Positions 21,871 through 33,551 of a stretch of DNA of 64,000 nt are shown here, one piece after another. Numbering within the stretch: the stretch's first letter is position 1; every line of letters starts with the position of its first letter. A program made the translations under genes and the position numbers. Source of the DNA: Euryodendron excelsum (lineage: Eukaryota > Streptophyta > Magnoliopsida > Ericales > Pentaphylacaceae); contig CM065381.1 in the NCBI GenBank assembly GCA_033060915.1, forward strand, positions 634,501-698,500, written 5' to 3'. The notes under the pieces were generated by a model that did no database searches, was not told the DNA's origin, and worked only from the letters and a program-made list of their open reading frames with translations.

Positions 21871-24800
21871 TGGAATTGAAATAAGAAAGAACAATGCCCC
21901 CAAGGGCATTTTGGTCATTTGGCCTCTATTCGGGCCTGACAAGCCCGCGAAGCGATGGGAAGACGGAATTTGGACTAGAGGATTGGTTTCGATTGGAAAA
22001 TGTCCATAATGACTTGGAAACAAGTCTGGACGGAGTGTAGACTGCCGAGCGGTCAAAAATGGGGTGCTTACACTTTCCTCTTTCAAAATCTTTCTTAAAA
22101 TGAAACTTTCTTAATTCAAAATTTTCCTAAGTTGAAGCTTTCCTAAAGTCAAAACTTGTCCAAGTTGAAACTTCCCTAATTCTAAAACTTTCCTATTTCG
22201 AAAACTTTCCTAAAGTGGAACTTTTCAAATCGAAACTTTCCTAAGATGACACTTTCCTAATTTGAACCATTCCTAATTCAAACATTTCCTCAATCCAATC
22301 TTTTCTAATCTCCTAAACCTTCCAAGTCGAGTCAAATCTTTCCTAAGTCTAGGTTTCTTAAACCTCCATCTTTCCAAAATAAGTCTAAATCTTTCTTCAA
22401 AGTTTTATTTTTTCAAATCAAAATCTAATCTGTTCAATTCCAAAATTCTAAATTCCAATTTTCAATCCTCTATTCTAAGTTCAAATCAAATCCTTTTTCC
22501 AATCAATCTCTTTTTTCCAAATCAACTTTTTTATTTTCAATCGGACTTTTGTCCGAACTACGACTGACCTGATTCCTCCAAAAGGATACGTAGGCAACCC
22601 TTATGGGTGCGGTCACAACATTTTTTAAATTTTTTATTTCCACAATCTTTTTCAAATCTCCAATTCTACAATCTTCTTCAAGCTTCAAATTCTGTGCTGT
22701 CGCGCTCAGATTTTTTGTGCCCGAGGAATACTCACCCAAGTAGGAAAAATGCTGTACTCTCTCGTTAGAACTCACCCTCGTAGAAGATTGAGTGCGACTA
22801 GGTTTGAATTGAAAATTGGTTTGAATAAAGGGCTTTTAAAAAAGATTTGGAGTCGCCACCAAACTTGATTAAGGTGAGTTAGGTCACCTAAAAACTAAGC
22901 ATAATCCGAAGACTACACTTAGGGTTTCGGAAAACAATTTTTGAAAATATCTCCTCAAGAGAGGGTTTTTTTTAAAAAAAACAGGTTGTTTGGCAACCTT
23001 TGGAAAACATTTAGCCTTTTTTGAAAAATAACTCCTTTTGGTCTTTGAAATCAGTGATTTAGGTTCGGAGGTTGGTTACGTGTAGGGAAGACGCACTAAG
23101 CCATCACCCTACCCCGCCCTTTCGGTACCTACATGTCAATCTACCCTAGATTCACCTATGAGAGTCTTTGACTAACTGTAGTTCAATCCTATCTGTTTTG
23201 AAAAACAATGCTTGAAAAGAAACTATCATGATGCATGATATGCAAGTGCAAGTTAAGAGAATTGAAAAATAGAAATTGATTTGATTTGAAAATAGATTTG
23301 AAGAGATGGAATTGAAATTAAAAAGTTTGAAAATTTGGAAATAGGAATTTAAAAATAGAAATTTTGAAATTGAAATTTTGAAAATAGATTAGAATTTGGA
23401 ATTGGAAAAATGTGGAGACCGCACCCATGAGGGTGGAATTGAAAGTTTGAAAAGTGTTGTGACCGCACCTATGAAGGTTGCCTACGTATCCCTTTGGGGG
23501 AATCAGGTTAGCCGTAGTTCGGACAAGAGTCCGATTGAAAATAGAAGAATTGATTTGGAAGAAAGAGATTAAATTGGAAATTGAATTTGATTTGAAATTG
23601 GAAGAGGAGATTGGAAATTGAAATTGAGGATTGGACTTGCTTTGGAAAGATTAATTTTGGAAAGACTTGGTTTTGGAAAGATGGAGGTTTAGGAAACCTA
23701 GACTTAGGAAAGGTAGGAGACCTAGGAAAGACTTGAGATTTAGAAAGATTTGACTCGAATGTTGGACTTGGAAGATTTGAAAAGATTGGATTTTAGAAAA
23801 TGTTCGAATTAGGAAAGGTTCGATTTAGGAAAGTTTCGAATTAGGAAAGTTTTGGTTTTTGGAAAGTTTCAAATTAAGAAAGTTTTGAATTAGGAAAGTT
23901 TTAGGTTTAGGAAAGTTTTTACTTTAGGAAAGTTTTCACTTTAGGAAAGTCTTGAAATAGGAAAGTATTGAATTTATAAAATTTTGAAAAGTGGAAGTTT
24001 CAAGTTAGGAAAGTTTGAATTTGGAAAGGTTTGAAGAAGGAAAGTTTTCAATTTAGAAAATGTTTGAATTAAGAAAGTTTTGGGTTTAGAAAAGTCTTAG
24101 ATTTGGAAAGATGTTGAAGTTTTGAAAAGTTTAGAATTTATAAAGTTTTTAGGTTTAGAAAGATTTAACTTAAGAAAGTTTCAAATTTAGAAAGTTTTGA
24201 ATTTGGAAAGATTTGAAATTTAGAAAGTTTTAGAGTTTTAGAAAATTTTGAGATTAGGAAAGGTTTAAGTTTAGGAAAAGTTTGGAAACTTAGGTTTGAA
24301 AAGTTATGATTTGGAAAGGGGGTAGAATTAGGAAATGGTTGAATTAGGAAAGATTTGAAAGTTGAGTTTTAAAACTTAGGAAAGATTTTTATGTGTAAGT
24401 TTTGGAAACTTAAGATTTAGGAAAGTAGAAGTTTAGGAAGGATTTGAATTAGGAAAGAGTTGGATTTTGAAATTTAAGGAAAGGTTTAAAATTTAGGTTT
24501 AGGAAACTTATGGTTTAGGAAGGAATTGAATTAGGAAAGGTATGGATTAGGAAGGGATTGGATTTGGTTTCTAAAAGAGAAAGGTTGGATTTTGTTTCCA
24601 AAAACGGAGGACAGGATCTAGTTTCCTAAACGGGGAGATAGGATTTGGCAAGGATTTAGAAAAGGAGGTTCTAGAAACCCTAGGTTTGAAAGTGTAGAAT
24701 TTTAACGTAGAAAAGAGGTTTTGGAAACATGTATAGTTTGAATGTGGAAAACAAAAGGTTTTGGAAACCTAGGTTTGGGGCAAAGTTTGAAAATCATGTT

Positions 24801-25679
24801 TTTAGAAAGAAAATTAGGGTTTCCTAATTGTGAGTTTTACGGCTTGACTTGGGCTTCTAGGGAAAGAGTTTTTCGAAAGTGTGTTTTTGGAAACGAAGGT
24901 TTTCTAGAAAGGAATCCTAGGGAGGAATTTTTGGAAAGTGAATTTAAAGAGGGAGTTTTTGGAAAAAGATTTTAAAGAGAAGGAGTTTTGGAAAGTGTAT
25001 TTTTAGAAACGTAGATTTTAGAAGGAAAATCCTAGAGGGGAACTTTTAGAAGGAAGATTTTGGAAAGAGATTTTTTGGAAAGATTTTTGGGAGCGTTTTT
25101 AGAAAGTGAATTTTTAGGAGAGAGAGTTTTGGAAAGGAGTTGAAAACGGGAGTTTTGAAAAATAGATTTTTGGAAAGAGTGTTTAGAAAACAACTTTGGA
25201 AAGGAGAGTTTTAGGAAAGTGAATTGAAAAAGATTTTTAGGAAGAGATTTTTGAAAAGAGAGCTTTTTGGAAAGCATGTTGAAAAAGAGATTTTTAAGAG
25301 GAGGGATTTGAAAAGAGAGTTTTAGGAAAGTGTAAAAACGTCTCACTTTCCTAAAGCAATTCTAACCATAAGAGGGCTAGAACCACTTTAAGAAAGTGGT
25401 TTTGAAAAACAATAAGATTTGAAAATATAGACTAAAAAGGTCACTTTTAATGTAACACTTTCCTAAAGCAACCCTATAAGCACCCCATTTTTGACCGCTC
25501 GGCAGTCTACACTCCGTCCAGACTTGTTTTCAAGTCATTTTGGGCATATTCTAATCAAAACCAATCCTCTAGGTCCAAATTCCGTCTTTCCATTGCTTCG
25601 CGGGATTGTCAGGCCCAAATAGAGGCAAAATGACCAAAATGCCCTTAGGGGCATTGTCCTTTCTTATTCCAATTCCAAT

Positions 25680-26745
25680 CCCTCTCTCGAGACAGTTTAT
25701 TCCTCGAGACGGTCTGAGTAGCAAAACTACTCACAAAACCGTTAGGGTGGCGGAAACACTCACAAAACCGTCAGGGTGGCGGAAACACTCACAAAACTGT
25801 TAGAGTGGCGGAAACACTCAAAACCCAGGCACGTCTCTTCGGAGACGGTAAGACCCCTTTCCAATCCCTCTCTCTCGACAGTTTATTCCTCGAAACGGTT
25901 CCAATCCAGGCACGTCTCTTCGGAGTCGGTAAGACCCCTTTCCAATCCTTCTCTCGAGACAGTTTATTCCTCGAGACGGTCCTAGTAGCAAAACTACTCA
26001 TAGAACCGTTAGAGTAGTGGAAATACTCACAGAACCGTTAGAGTAGCGGAAATACTCACAGAACTGTTAGAGTAGCGAAAATGCTCACAGAGCCGTCCGA
26101 GTAGCAAAACTACTCACACAACCGTTAGAGTAGCAGAAATACTCACAGAACCGTTAGAGTAGCGGAAATACTCACACAGCCGTTAGAGTAGCGGAAATAC
26201 TCACAGAACCGTTAGAGTAGCGAAAATACTCACAGAGCCGTCCGAGTAGCGGAAATACTCAACCGTTAAAGTAGTGGAAGTACTCACAAAACCGTTAGAG
26301 TAGCGGAAATACTCACAAAGCCGTTAGAGTAGCGGAAATACTCACAGAACCGTTACAGTAGCGGAAATACTCACAGAGCCGTCCGAGTAGCGGAAATACT
26401 CAACCGTTAGAGTAGCGGAAGTACTCACAGAACCGTTAGAGTAGCGGAAATACTCACAAAGCCGTTAGAGTGGCGGAAATACTTACAGAACCGTTAGAGT
26501 AGCGGAAATACTCACAGAGCCGTCCGAGTAGCGAAAGTACTCAACCATTAGAGTAGCGGAAGTACTCACAGAACCGTTAGAGTAGCGGAAATACTCACAG
26601 AACCGTTAGAGTAGCGGAAATACTCATAGAACCGTTAGAGTAGCGGAAATACTCTCAAATCATCAACCCCGTCCGAGTAGCGGAAATACTCAACCCCGTC
26701 CGAGTAGTGAAAATACTCAACCCCGTCCGTGTGGCGGAAACACTC
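25680..26745 (+). repeat. U3 hairpin array, copy 5 (largest)
   Basis: Two roughly 80-bp UNCG-hairpin units (25840-25990), then about 28 units of the 29-bp hairpin repeat, most with the core GAGTAGCGGAAATACTC and some GAGTAGCAAAACTACTC or GAGTGGCGGAAACACTC. Confidence 0.92.
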
Positions 26746-27690
26746 AAAACCTAGGTCAATACCCATGTTTTTTAGCTCACTTCGGTGAAAAATGACCAGA
26801 CTACCCTTGGGACCTTTTTCGAGACTTTTCGGTCAAGATGACCATTTTGCCTCTAGGCATCCGAACGCCCCGGGAACCACACCGGCTCTGAGTATCAAAC
26901 CGGCAATGTCCTGAGAATACTTTTTATAGTGTTCTCAACCTCCCTTTACCTTTCCGGACCATTCCGAGTTAGTTCCGGCCAACCCGGTGCAAAATGACCG
27001 TTTTGCCCATGGAGGGCCGGTCTCCTTCTTAGACCACACCGGCTCTGGGTATCAAACCGGTAATGTCCTGAGAATACTTTTTATAGTGTTCTCGACCTTC
27101 CTTTACCTTTCCGGACCATTCCGAGTCAGTTTCGGCAAACCCAGTACAAAATGACCGTTTTGCCCCTGGTGGGCCGGTTTCCATTTCCGACCACGCCGGC
27201 CCTGGGAATCAAACCGGCAACCACTGGGAACATTCTAAATAATGTTTCTAGATCCCAAGTCTTCTTCCGGGACAGTTTGAGTCTGTCCCGGCAGTTTTCC
27301 GGTCCGGTTGACCGTTTTGCCCCTAAAGGCTCGGTCAACCTTTCCGACACATCCAATCCTCACTTTTCAAGTCAAATACCTCCAGGACACTATTTTAAGT
27401 GTTCCTGCTCCTTTCCGGCCTCCCGGGTCATTCCCGGCTCTTTCAAATCATTCCCAGACTTTCCGGAGTCACTCCTAATGAAGCCAGGCTAAAGTTTACA
27501 TGGTAGTCACTAGTACAGGCACCCAAATCTAGTCAAAGATACATTGCTTGCCGACCTTAATTGTTTCCTAAATGGCTGGCGCCACTAGCAGTGGCGCCAA
27601 GCCAAAAAATGGCCTGGCGCCACTAGGAGTGTCGTTAGTATAAATTTTGCCCTGGCGCCACTGCAACAGGCGACAGACTTGTCCTCCCTC

Positions 27691-27698
27691 TATAAATA
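27691..27698 (+). promoter_or_regulatory. TATA box, family A copy 5
   Basis: TATAAATACAGAGCC, conserved position. Confidence 0.78.
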
Positions 27699-30600
27699 CA
27701 GAGCCTCATTCAACGTGAAAGGGGTCTGTAAACTTAACCTAAAAATCCTATATTTCGGTATACAGAGCTCAAGCACCTCTAAAACCCTAGCCTCCCTAGG
27801 TTTTCCCAAACCCTAGCCACTATACACAAACCCTAACCTCCTATACACTCATACACTCCCCCATACACTCATACACTAGCCTTCAACCACTCTCCGAAGA
27901 CTTGAAGAACAGCCATTCAAAGCTTGAAGACAATCCTTGAAGACTGAGGGTGAAGATCAAGACCGAAGACCGAAGACCGAAGACTGCACGGCGCGCAAAA
28001 TAAATAAGATACAAGGTAGGCTCCCTCTTTAATTTTCTACACTTTCCCCCCCTCTCTTCTCTCTCCAACCCACTTGGGTTTTCTCTATTTTAATCCCCCA
28101 TCTCTTTCCCCCCCTTTCTTTGCATGCTTGAAATAAGGAGATTCCCGGTCCATGTGTAGGATTGGACTATTGGAGAGTCACCGTGTCGGGGGCTTTCCTC
28201 TTGTCTAACCAAAGACCATGTGGGTCCGACCCCCTTGATTATGTGGTAAAGCCTTAACCTTGTATGTTCACGACCCTGAATTGCATTGTGCATATCATAG
28301 TCTTGCATCTTCCAAAATTCGTTTACAAAAAGTTGTTTTCAAAAATCGTTTCCAAACTTGTTTTCAAAATTGCATCAAAAGCTCTTTTTCAAAAACATGT
28401 TTTCAAAATCACAATTCTATGGTGATTCTAGCCTTTCCATGGCTGGGGTTGCTTTAGGAAAGTGTTATATAAAAAGTGACCTTTTGGTCTATATTTTCAA
28501 ACCTTGTTTTCAAAACTACTTTCCTAAAGTGGTTGTAGTCCTCTTATGGCTAGGATTGCTTTAGGAAAGTGAGATATTTTTTTAATCCTTCTAAACTCTC
28601 CCTCTCTTTAAAAAAATCTCTTCCTAAAAATCTCTTTTTCAACATACTTTCCTAAAACTCCCCTCTTTAAAATTGTTTTTCAAAAACTCCCTTCCAAAAT
28701 CTATTTTTTTCAAGACTCTTTTTTTTCAACTCCTCTCCAAAACCTTTTCCTCAAAATTCACCCTCTAAAAACACTCCCTAGATTCACCTTCCTAAGAACT
28801 CTCTCCAAAAAATCTTTCTACAAACTCTCTTCCCAAAATTTTTCTTCTAGAAACTCTCCTCTAGGATCTTCTTTAAAAAAAAACACGTTTCTAAAAACAC
28901 ACTTTCCAAAACTCCCACTTTCCTAAAATCTTTTTCCAAAAACTCCCTCTCCAAATTCACTTTCCAAAAACTCCTCCTTAGGATTCCCTTCTAGAAAACC
29001 TTCGTTTTCAAAAACGCACTTTCCAAAAACTCTTTCCTTAAAGCCCAAGTCAAGCCCTAGAACCCACAATTAGGAAACCCTAATTTTCTTTCCAAAAATA
29101 TGATTTTCAAATTTTGCCCCAAACTTAGGTTTCCAAAACCTCTCGTTTTTTTACATCAAAACTATACATGTTTTCAAAGCCCCTTTTTACGTCAAAACTA
29201 CAATTTTTCAAAATTAGGGTTTCTAGAATCTCCTTTTTCAAATCCTTGCCAAATCCTATCTTCCCTTTAGGAAACCGAATCAAATCTCCCCATTTAGGAA
29301 ACTAGATCCTATCCTCCGTTTTTGGAAATAAAATCCAACCTTTCTCTTTTAGAAACTACATCCAATCCCTTCCTAATCCAAACCTTTCCTAATTCAAATC
29401 CTTCCTAAACTTTCACTTTCCTAAATCTTAAGTTTCCAAAACTTGAACATAAAAATCTTTCCTAATCCAACCCTTTCCTAATTCCACCCTCTTTTCAAAT
29501 CTTAACTTTTCAAATACAAGCTTTCAAACATTTCCTAAATTCAAACCTTTCCTAATTTCAAGACTTTCTAAAATTCAAACTCTAAAACTTTCTAAATCCT
29601 AAACTTTCTAAATTTCAAATCTTTCTAAAATTCTAAGCTTCCTAAATTCAAAACTTTCTAAATTTGAAACTTTCTTAAGTTAAATTTTTCTAAAGCTAAA
29701 ACTTTCTAAATTCTAAACTCTCTTAAACTTCAAATCTTTCCAAATCTAAGACTTTTCTAAATTCAAAACTTTCTTAATTTAAGACTTTCTTAAGTTGAAG
29801 CTTTCTTAATTCAAACATTTCCTGAATTGAAAACTTTCCTTTTTCAAACCTTTCCTAAAACAAAACTTTCTTATTTTCATAACTTCCTTGTTTTCAAAAC
29901 ATTCCAAATTCAAAACTTTCCTAAGTTGAAACTTTCTTAATTCAAAACTTTCCTAAAATTCAAAACTTTCCTAATTTCAAACTTTCCAAAAATGACACTT
30001 TCCTAATTTGAAACTTTCCTAATCTAAATTTTTCCTAAATCCCAAGTTTCCAAATCTTTCAAGATCTTTCCAAATCCAACATTCCAATCTAATCTTTCTT
30101 AATCTCAAGTCTTTCCTAGGTCTCCTATCTTTCCTAAGTCTAGGTTTCCTAAAACCAAGTCTTTCCAAAATCAATTTTTCCAAAGCAAGTCCAATCTTCT
30201 TAAATTCAATCTCCTTTTCTAATCTCAAACCAAATCCAATTTTCAATTCAATTTCAATTTCCAATTCAATCTCCTTCTTCAAATCCACTCTTCTATTTTC
30301 AATCGGACTCTTGTCCGAATTACGACTGACCTGATTCCCCCAAAGGGATACGTAGGCAACCTTCATAGGTGCGGTCACAACACTTTTCAAACTTTCAATT
30401 CCACCCTCGTGGGTGCGGTTTCCAAAATCTTTCCAAATTTCAAATTCCAATCAATTTTCAAAATTCAATTTCAAAATTTCTATTTTCAAATTCCTATTTC
30501 TAAGTTTTCAAAGTTTCCAATTTCAATTCTATCACTTCAAATCTTTTTCAAATCAAATCAATTTCTTTCCAAATCTATTTTTTTTTTAATTCTCTTATCT

Positions 30601-31879
30601 TGCACTTGCATCTCATGCATCATATTTATTTCAAACATTGTTTTTCAAAGTGAATAGGATTGAACATATGTTAATCGAAGACTCCCGTAGGTAAATCTAG
30701 GGTAGATTGACATGTAGGTACCGAAAGGGCGGGGTAGGGTGATAGCTTAGTGCGTCTTCCCTACACGTAACCAACCTCCGAACTTAGATCACTGTTTTTG
30801 AAAGACCAAAAGGAGTTATTTTTCTAAAAAGGGCTAAGTGTTTTCCAAAGGTTGCCAAACAACCTGTTTTCTTTAAAAACCCTCTCTTGAGGAGATATTT
30901 TCAAAAATCGTTTTTCAAAACCCTAAGTGTAGTTTTCGGATTATGCTTAGTTTTGAGGTGACCTAACTCACCTTAATCAAGTTAGGTGGCGACTCCGAAT
31001 CTTTTCCAAAAGCCCTTTATTCAAATCAAATTTTCAATTCAAACCTAGTCGCACTCATTCTTTTAGGAGGGTGAGTTCCAACGAGAGAGTACAGCATTTT
31101 CCCCACTTGGGTGAGTATTCCTCGAGTGCGAAAAATCTGGGCGCGACAAACCCTAGCCATGGAAAGGCTAGAATCACTCTAGAATTGTGGTTTTGAAAAC
31201 AAGTTTTTGAAAAAGCGATTTTGATGCAGTTTGAAAACGATTTTGAAAACGAGCTTGAAAACGAATTTTTAGAAGATGCAAGATCATAATATGCACAATG
31301 CAATTTGGGGTTGTGAACATACAAGGCTAAGGCTTTACCACATAATCAAGGGGGCCGGACCCACGTGGTCTTTGGTTAGACTAGAAGAAAGCCCCCGACA
31401 CGGTGACCCTCCAATAGTCCAATCCTACACATGGACTGGTAATCTCCTTGTTTCAAGCATGCAAAGAAAGGGGGGAAAGAGATGGGGGATTAAAATAGAG
31501 AAAACCCAAGTGGGTTAGGAGAGAGAAGAGAGGGGGGGGGGAAGTGCGAAAATTTAAATAGGGAGCCTACCTTGTATCTTGTTTATTTTACGCGCCGTGC
31601 AGTCTTCAGTCTTCGGTCTTGATCTTCGTCTTCAGTTTTCGAGAGTTGTCTTCAAGCTTTGGATTGTAACTCTTCAAGTCTTTAAAGAATGGTTGAAGGC
31701 TAGGGTATGAGTGTATGGGAGTGTGTATGAGTGTATAGGAGGCTAGGGTTTGTGTAGGGTGGCTAGGGTTTGGAAAACCTAAGGTGGCTAGGGTTTTTGA
31801 GGTGCTCGGGCTTTGTATATCGAAATATATGATTTTTAGGTTGAGTTTGCGGATCCTTTTCACGTTGAATGAGGCTCTG

Positions 31880-31887
31880 TATTTATA
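31880..31887 (-). promoter_or_regulatory. TATA box, family A copy 4
   Basis: TATAAATA on the minus strand, conserved context. Confidence 0.75.
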
Positions 31888-32754
31888 GAGGCTGGACAAA
31901 CCTGGCGCTTGTAGCAGTGGTGCCGGGGAAAAATTGCTCTTGGCACCACTAGGAGTGGCGCCAGCCAGTTAGGAAACTTTATAAGTCGGCAAGCAACGTA
32001 TCTTTGACTAGATTTGGGCGCTTGGCTTCACTAGGAGTGACTCCGGAAAGTCCGGGAATGATTTGGAGGAGCTAGGAATTACCCGAAAGGCCGGAAAGGA
32101 GCAAGAACACTTAAAATAGTGTCCTGGAGGTATTTGATTTGAAAAGTGAGGATAAGATGTGTCGGAAAGGTTGACCGGGCCTTTAGGGGCAAAACGGTCA
32201 ATTAGACCGGGAAGCAGCCGGGCCGAACTCGGACTGTCCCAAAAGAAGACTTAGGATCTGGAAACATTATTTAGAATGTTCCCAGAGATTTTCAGTTCGA
32301 TTTCCAGAGCCGGCGTGGTCGGAAAAGGAGACCGGCCCACCAGGGGCAAAACGGTCATTTCGCACCGGGTTGGCCGGAACTCACTCGGAAAGATCCGGAA
32401 AGGTAAAAGAAGGTTGAGAACACTATAAAAAGTAGTCTCAGGAGGTTACCGGTTTGATACCCAAAGCCGGTGTGGTCGAAAAAGGAGACCGACCCACCAG
32501 GGGCAAAACGGTCATTTTGTACCGGGTTGGCCGGAACTGACTCAGAATGATCCGGAAAGGTAAAGGAAGGTTGAGAACACTATAAAAAGTATTCTCGAGA
32601 AATTACCGATTTGATACCCAGAGCCGGTGTGGTTCCCGGGGCATTCGGATGCTTAGGGGCAAAATGGTCATCTTGACCGGAAAGTCTCGGAAAAGGTCCT
32701 AAGGGCAGTCGGGTCATTTTTCACCGAAGTGAGCTAACAAACACGGGTGTTGAC

Positions 32755-33330
32755 CTGAGTTTTGAGTATTTCTGCTACTCTAACTGCGGTCGTCATAACA
32801 CAAGGATTTGTTGCCAATTCCCTATATCGACCTATTTGTGAGTATTTCCGCTACTCTAACGGTTTTGTAAGTAGTTTCGCTACTCGGACCGTCTCGAGGA
32901 ATAAACTGTCTCGAGAGAGGGATTGAAAGGGGGTCTTATCGTCTCCGAAGAGACGTGCCTAGATTGGAACCGTCTCGAGGAATAAACTGTCCCGAGAGAG
33001 GGATTGGAAAGGGGTCTTACCATCTCCGAAGAGACGCGCCTGGATTGGAACCGTCTCGAGGAATAAATTGTCTTGAGAGTGGGATTGGAAAGGGGACTTA
33101 TCGTCTCCGAAGAGACGTGCCTGGATTGGAACCATCTCGAGGAATAAACTGTCTCGAGAGTGGGATTGGAAAGGGGACTTATCGTTTCCGAAAAGACGTG
33201 CCTGGATTGGAACCGTCTCGAGGAATAAACTGTCTCGAGAGTGAGATTGGAAAGGGGTTTTACCGTCTCGAAGAGACGTGCCTGGATTAGAACCGTCTCG
33301 AGGAATAAACTGTCTTGAGAGAGGGATTGA
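32755..33330 (-). repeat. U3 hairpin array, copy 4
   Basis: A few 29-bp units, then about five roughly 80-bp units with CGTCTC..GAGACG-type hairpins and TCTCGAG/CTCGAGA pairs. The balance differs from copy 5, which has few 80-bp units and many 29-bp units. Confidence 0.88.
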
Positions 33331-33529
33331 AATTGGAAAGGAAAGGACAATGCCCCTAAGGGCATTTTGGTCATTTTGCCTCTATTTGGGCCTGACAGGC
33401 CCGCGAAGCGATGGAAAGACGGAATTTGGACCTAGAGAATTGGAGTCAATAGGAATATGCCCACAATGACTTGAAAACAAGTCTGAACGGAGTGTAGACT
33501 GCCGAGCGGTCAAAAATGGGGTGCTTACA

Positions 33530-33551
33530 CTAATAGTATAGAAACATCCTG
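33530..33551 (-). pseudogene. Inverted 22-bp scrap of PMD coding sequence
   Basis: Read on the minus strand, these 22 bases encode QDVSILL and end in ATTAG, the TSD seen at 37161 just after copy 6. Removing one ATTAG and joining to 37166 gives the continuous PMD-family motif QDVSILLGLPVDDEP in one frame. The piece therefore belongs immediately upstream of 37161 but now lies 3.6 kb away and inverted. Confidence 0.8.

Larger units (their letters stand above)
16850..22072 (-). mobile_element. Family A giant LTR, copy 3 (reverse, complete)
   Basis: 5223 bp, read on the minus strand from GCTTACA at 22072 to TGTCGCGCCCAG at 16850. Flanks are CTTTT (16845-16849) and CTTTC (22073-22077), a 4-of-5 TSD, inside the G-depleted block of copy 1. 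It has the complete family layout in reverse: hairpin array 21245-21870, CCGG/GAATAC units 20690-21180, palindromic GGCGCC near 20391-20413, TATA at 20334-20341, a block low in C on the plus strand (about 17700-18900), and a CGGAC hairpin with loop TCCG (sense) at 17654-17667. No coding region. Confidence 0.85.
7773..22697 (+). mobile_element. Family A giant LTR, copy 1 (interrupted, 3' end lost)
   Basis: It starts TGTAAGCACCCCATTTTTGA with left flank ATATC. Copy 1 proper is 7773-8247, 13369-16849 and 22078-22697; the gaps are copy 2 and copy 3. It carries UNCG-type hairpin units at 7970-8247, a few 29-bp hairpin units at 13558-13697, repeated CCGG/GAATAC-type units at about 13905-14470, a TATAAATA box at 14849-14856, an AAACCCTAG-rich leader, a G-depleted block, and the CGGAC/GTCCG hairpin at 22542-22555. 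It is cut at 22697 by copy 4, and its true 3' end is not found next to any ATATC flank. It resembles copy 8 in carrying the GAGACCCCAAGTCCCCTA block, which suggests a subfamily. Confidence 0.8.
25476..31148 (+). mobile_element. Family A giant LTR, copy 5 (complete, longest)
   Basis: 5673 bp with a perfect TSD AACCC (25471-25475 and 31149-31153), inserted in copy 4. Its first bases read TATAAGCACC, so the terminal TG has mutated to TA, while the 3' end GGGCGCGACA is normal. It has the longest 29-bp hairpin array in the window (about 28 units). Landmarks: hairpin array 25680-26745, CCGG/GAATAC units 26820-27250, TATA 27691-27698, AAACCCTAG leader near 27780-27840, G-depleted block about 29300-30270, CGGAC hairpin 30304-30317. 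No coding region. Confidence 0.85.
22698..33529 (-). mobile_element. Family A giant LTR, copy 4 (reverse, interrupted by copy 5)
   Basis: Copy 4 proper is 22698-25475 and 31154-33529 (5154 bp). The 3' end is TGTCGCGCTCAG at 22698 (read as plus) and the 5' end is GCTTACA at 33529. The flanks disagree: TGTGC on the left, CTAAT on the right. CTAAT is the reverse complement of ATTAG, the flank of copy 6 at 37161, and the next 17 bases are inverted PMD coding sequence. So copy 4 looks like a recombinant between two oppositely oriented copies. Landmarks: CGGAC hairpin 23520-23533, TATA 31880-31887, repeat units 32190-32700, hairpin array 32755-33330. Confidence 0.8.

Noticed and set aside
25980..26745. 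CRISPR-like look of the 29-bp array
   Set aside because: The units are contiguous with no unique spacers, in a plant LTR U3. It is a tandem repeat.
32880..33374. A 164-codon minus-strand frame, and a 111-codon plus-strand frame over the same bases
   Set aside because: Both arise from the 80-bp repeat array of copy 4. Opposite-strand frames of equal quality argue against coding.
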